The notes beneath the pieces were generated by a model. That model did no database searches and was not told where the DNA came from. It saw only the letters and a program-made list of their open reading frames with translations. DNA of 64,000 nucleotides. It comes from Prunus persica (Eukaryota > Streptophyta > Magnoliopsida > Rosales > Rosaceae). Within the stretch, counting starts at the first letter, position 1, and the number at the start of each line of letters is the position of its first letter. The stretch is taken from contig NC_034009.1 of assembly GCF_000346465.2 (NCBI RefSeq), forward strand, positions 8,899,251 to 8,963,250, in the 5' to 3' direction. The position numbers and the translations under genes are program-made. This document shows positions 62,178-64,000 of the stretch, piece by piece.

Positions 62178-62197
62178 CCCTAAACCCTAAACCCCAA
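62178..62197. repeat. Telobox-like repeat, copy B
   Basis: CCCTAAACCCTAAACCCC, the degraded counterpart of the copy A telobox. Confidence 0.7.
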
Positions 62198-62549
62198 ACT
62201 TAGTGGGTTGTTTGTTTGCCCTAATTGTTTATTAATTATATTTGGTGTGTACCGACTCGGATATGGAAATTTTATTAATTAGATTTGGTTCTATTGTTGC
62301 GATTACGTGCTTTTGTTGTTTTTTTTTCCAAGCAATGTCCCACACTTTATTCCAAACCTAAATATGCTAATTCATGCATCAATGTTCAAAGATGTGGAGA
62401 CTCAAATTGTAATTATGCTCCCGCAAACTGATCAGTTTTATATTTTTAAAATTCTCAACAGTATTTGGGTGGGCAAGAAGTCCAAAAACTTGCCAGACTG
62501 AATCATTTTTGTTGGTCCTTCAAAGAAAGAGGTCTGCTTCTCTCTCCTC

Positions 62550-63941
62550 TTAAGGAATTGAATGAAAGTATGGGAAATCTTGTATGTATGATCCATAATA
62601 ACACGAAAATATATCACAAGGTCGGTTTATGCTGTCCACGGCAGCACACTCACCCAAGGATAACTGAATAGACGAGAGCTTCACAAGTTCATATCCAATG
62701 ACAATGTGATTAGGATTATAAAGCTTCTCCAGGATCTACCAATTGTCAATGTGAAACAACATTAAAACATCATTTGGAGTTATTTATGTACTAAACAAGA
62801 ACACCAAGTGACTAGTGAGGTATCCATGTCTCATTTATGAATTTTATCCTCGCAGAAATTAGATCCAATCAACACAAATGTAAAAAGTTCAGAATGAAGT
62901 GACTTATGCACAACAAGAGTTTTACCTCGATTGATGCTTTACAGTGTTCCATTGCAGGTTGCAACTCTCTGACAGAACAAAATGCCTGAGCAAGATTGTC
63001 TTCCGTCAGCAAAGATCAAATCATTTTAAGTCAAGTGTGATCCATTCAGTGTCATATGTGCCCTACGTTGTTCAATAACAGCAACTTATTAGATATTGGC
63101 GTCTAGTACTTATAAATTGCACATTCAAATTAATCAAATAATGACAAAGTATTTCCCAAATAATAACAAAGTGTAGTGATGAATGATCATAATAATTTCG
63201 CTGACGATAAATTCTATCGTACAAAAGTGAAAGGTGGTCACAAACGCACTTCTGCAATGCTCCTATTAAATGCATGGAAAATTGATCTCAGCACCCCAAG
63301 AGAACTTAACGCATCCACCAGTATGATTGTTGAAGATACATCTTTTGAGACTATTGCATCCTGTAATGTGTCAAGTATTGAACACAAGACTTACAGCGTG
63401 CAGATGAACATAGGAAATAGGTGCCCACTAAATTTGGAAAGATCAGAACCAGTTTTCAGACTGTTATACCTTCTGATACTAATCCATGCTTTATTTGCAG
63501 ATGCCGAGGAAGATTCCAGATCGCGATAAGAACAACATTTTAAACAGAGGCCTGGATTTATATGAAAAACGCTATTGATTTGCATATGATGAGCCACTCT
63601 ATCGATGTCTTCAGCCTGTGCGAACATCAAGTGAATGATTACATGAATATAAATCTAAAGCGAGTCGGGAGAATTTGTACTTTCTAGGGAACATACAATA
63701 CCTGAGGATGAGTCTCCATGTTGCCAGCGGTAATGATGTTGGGTAAGAGTTCAAGTTTCCCTTTTTCACAGTCAACAAGAGAGCTCTGCAAGACTATGCC
63801 AGAACAATTCGGTTTGACACAGTGAAAAGCATTTAGGACTAGGTCAGAAAAGTTTATTTTTAAACAACCACTGCACTGACAACGAAATGAGTATTCATCT
63901 TCCAGAAACTTGACTCGGTCCTTACAGTCCCACTGCGCAAC
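62550..63941 (-). CDS. SET/TPR (SMYD-like) protein, C-terminal exons, possibly decaying
   Basis: Coding blocks read right to left: 63702-63941, 63470-63615, 63250-63360 (frame-preserving start 63367), 62926-63006 and 62550-62735 (stop). The 5' part is outside the window. FLEDEYSFRCQCSGC is the post-SET cysteine motif of SMYD-type methyltransferases. CVKPNCSG and CLKCCSY add further Cys pairs. The last blocks (AQAFCSVRELQPAMEHCKAS, then ILEKLYNPNHIVIGYELVKL) are the TPR-like helices of plant SET/TPR proteins such as At1g33400. Two of the junctions lack an AG acceptor at the frame-preserving position (AC at 63369-63368, TG at 63008-63007). The gene may therefore be non-functional, or spliced in a way I cannot see. 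Confidence 0.7.
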
Positions 63942-64000
63942 CTGTAGAAACAAAACATAGCTTTTACAGTCCCACGTTGGTATTTCAAAATGTGGAAAGG

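Larger units (their letters stand above)
61403..62865. repeat. Segmental duplication, copy B
   Basis: Counterpart of copy A without the 1555-bp LTR and the other two extra segments. It is joined on the right to the rest of the SET/TPR gene, so it contains that gene's current last exon. Confidence 0.85.

Overview
This is a stretch of plant nuclear DNA, most likely from a woody eudicot and probably Rosaceae (a Prunus-, Malus- or Rosa-like genome). The evidence is AT-rich sequence, GT-AG introns, long gene-poor gaps, dinucleotide microsatellites, and many small DNA transposons, Helitrons and solo LTRs. The family assignment rests on the look of the genes and repeats, not on a search.

Layout: (1) 144-4810, minus strand: the first seven exons of a HECT ubiquitin ligase like UPL6, cut by the left edge. 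(2) 4.8-21.2 kb: no convincing gene. It holds three miniature DNA transposons and a tandem array of about 310-340 bp units (15.16-17.47 kb), one unit of which carries a 288-bp Helitron. (3) 21406-23186, plus: a complete three-exon R2R3-MYB of the MYB108/MYB2 subgroup. (4) 23.2-34.3 kb: intergenic DNA and a decayed hAT transposon of about 4.3 kb, flanked further out by a direct repeat of about 100 bp. (5) 35024-38508, plus: a complete six-exon alkaline/neutral invertase with a likely organellar leader. (6) 39904-43109, minus: a complete three-exon gibberellin 2-oxidase. (7) 43.1-50.5 kb: intergenic, with three elements that have clear target-site duplications. (8) 50633-54985, minus: a complete ten-exon SFR2 gene (galactolipid galactosyltransferase of the GH1 fold). 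(9) 56.3-64.0 kb: a nested segmental duplication around the 3' end of a SET/TPR (SMYD-like) gene that runs off the right edge. Both copies carry a small two-exon coiled-coil gene I do not recognise. One copy was later hit by a 1555-bp solo LTR. Between the copies lies a cluster of about ten short palindromes.

The genes do not form a pathway. They are a hormone-catabolism enzyme (GA2ox), a stress/jasmonate-type MYB, a sucrose-cleaving invertase, a freezing-tolerance lipid enzyme and a ubiquitin ligase, each with its own promoter. All exon junctions in UPL6, MYB, invertase, GA2ox and SFR2 were read by eye, and the frame closes across each.

I found no clearly new molecular system. The most unusual material is at the right end. 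There the paired coiled-coil genes differ far more in exon 2 than in their intron, the palindrome cluster is unexplained, and the SET/TPR gene seems to have lost two splice acceptors.
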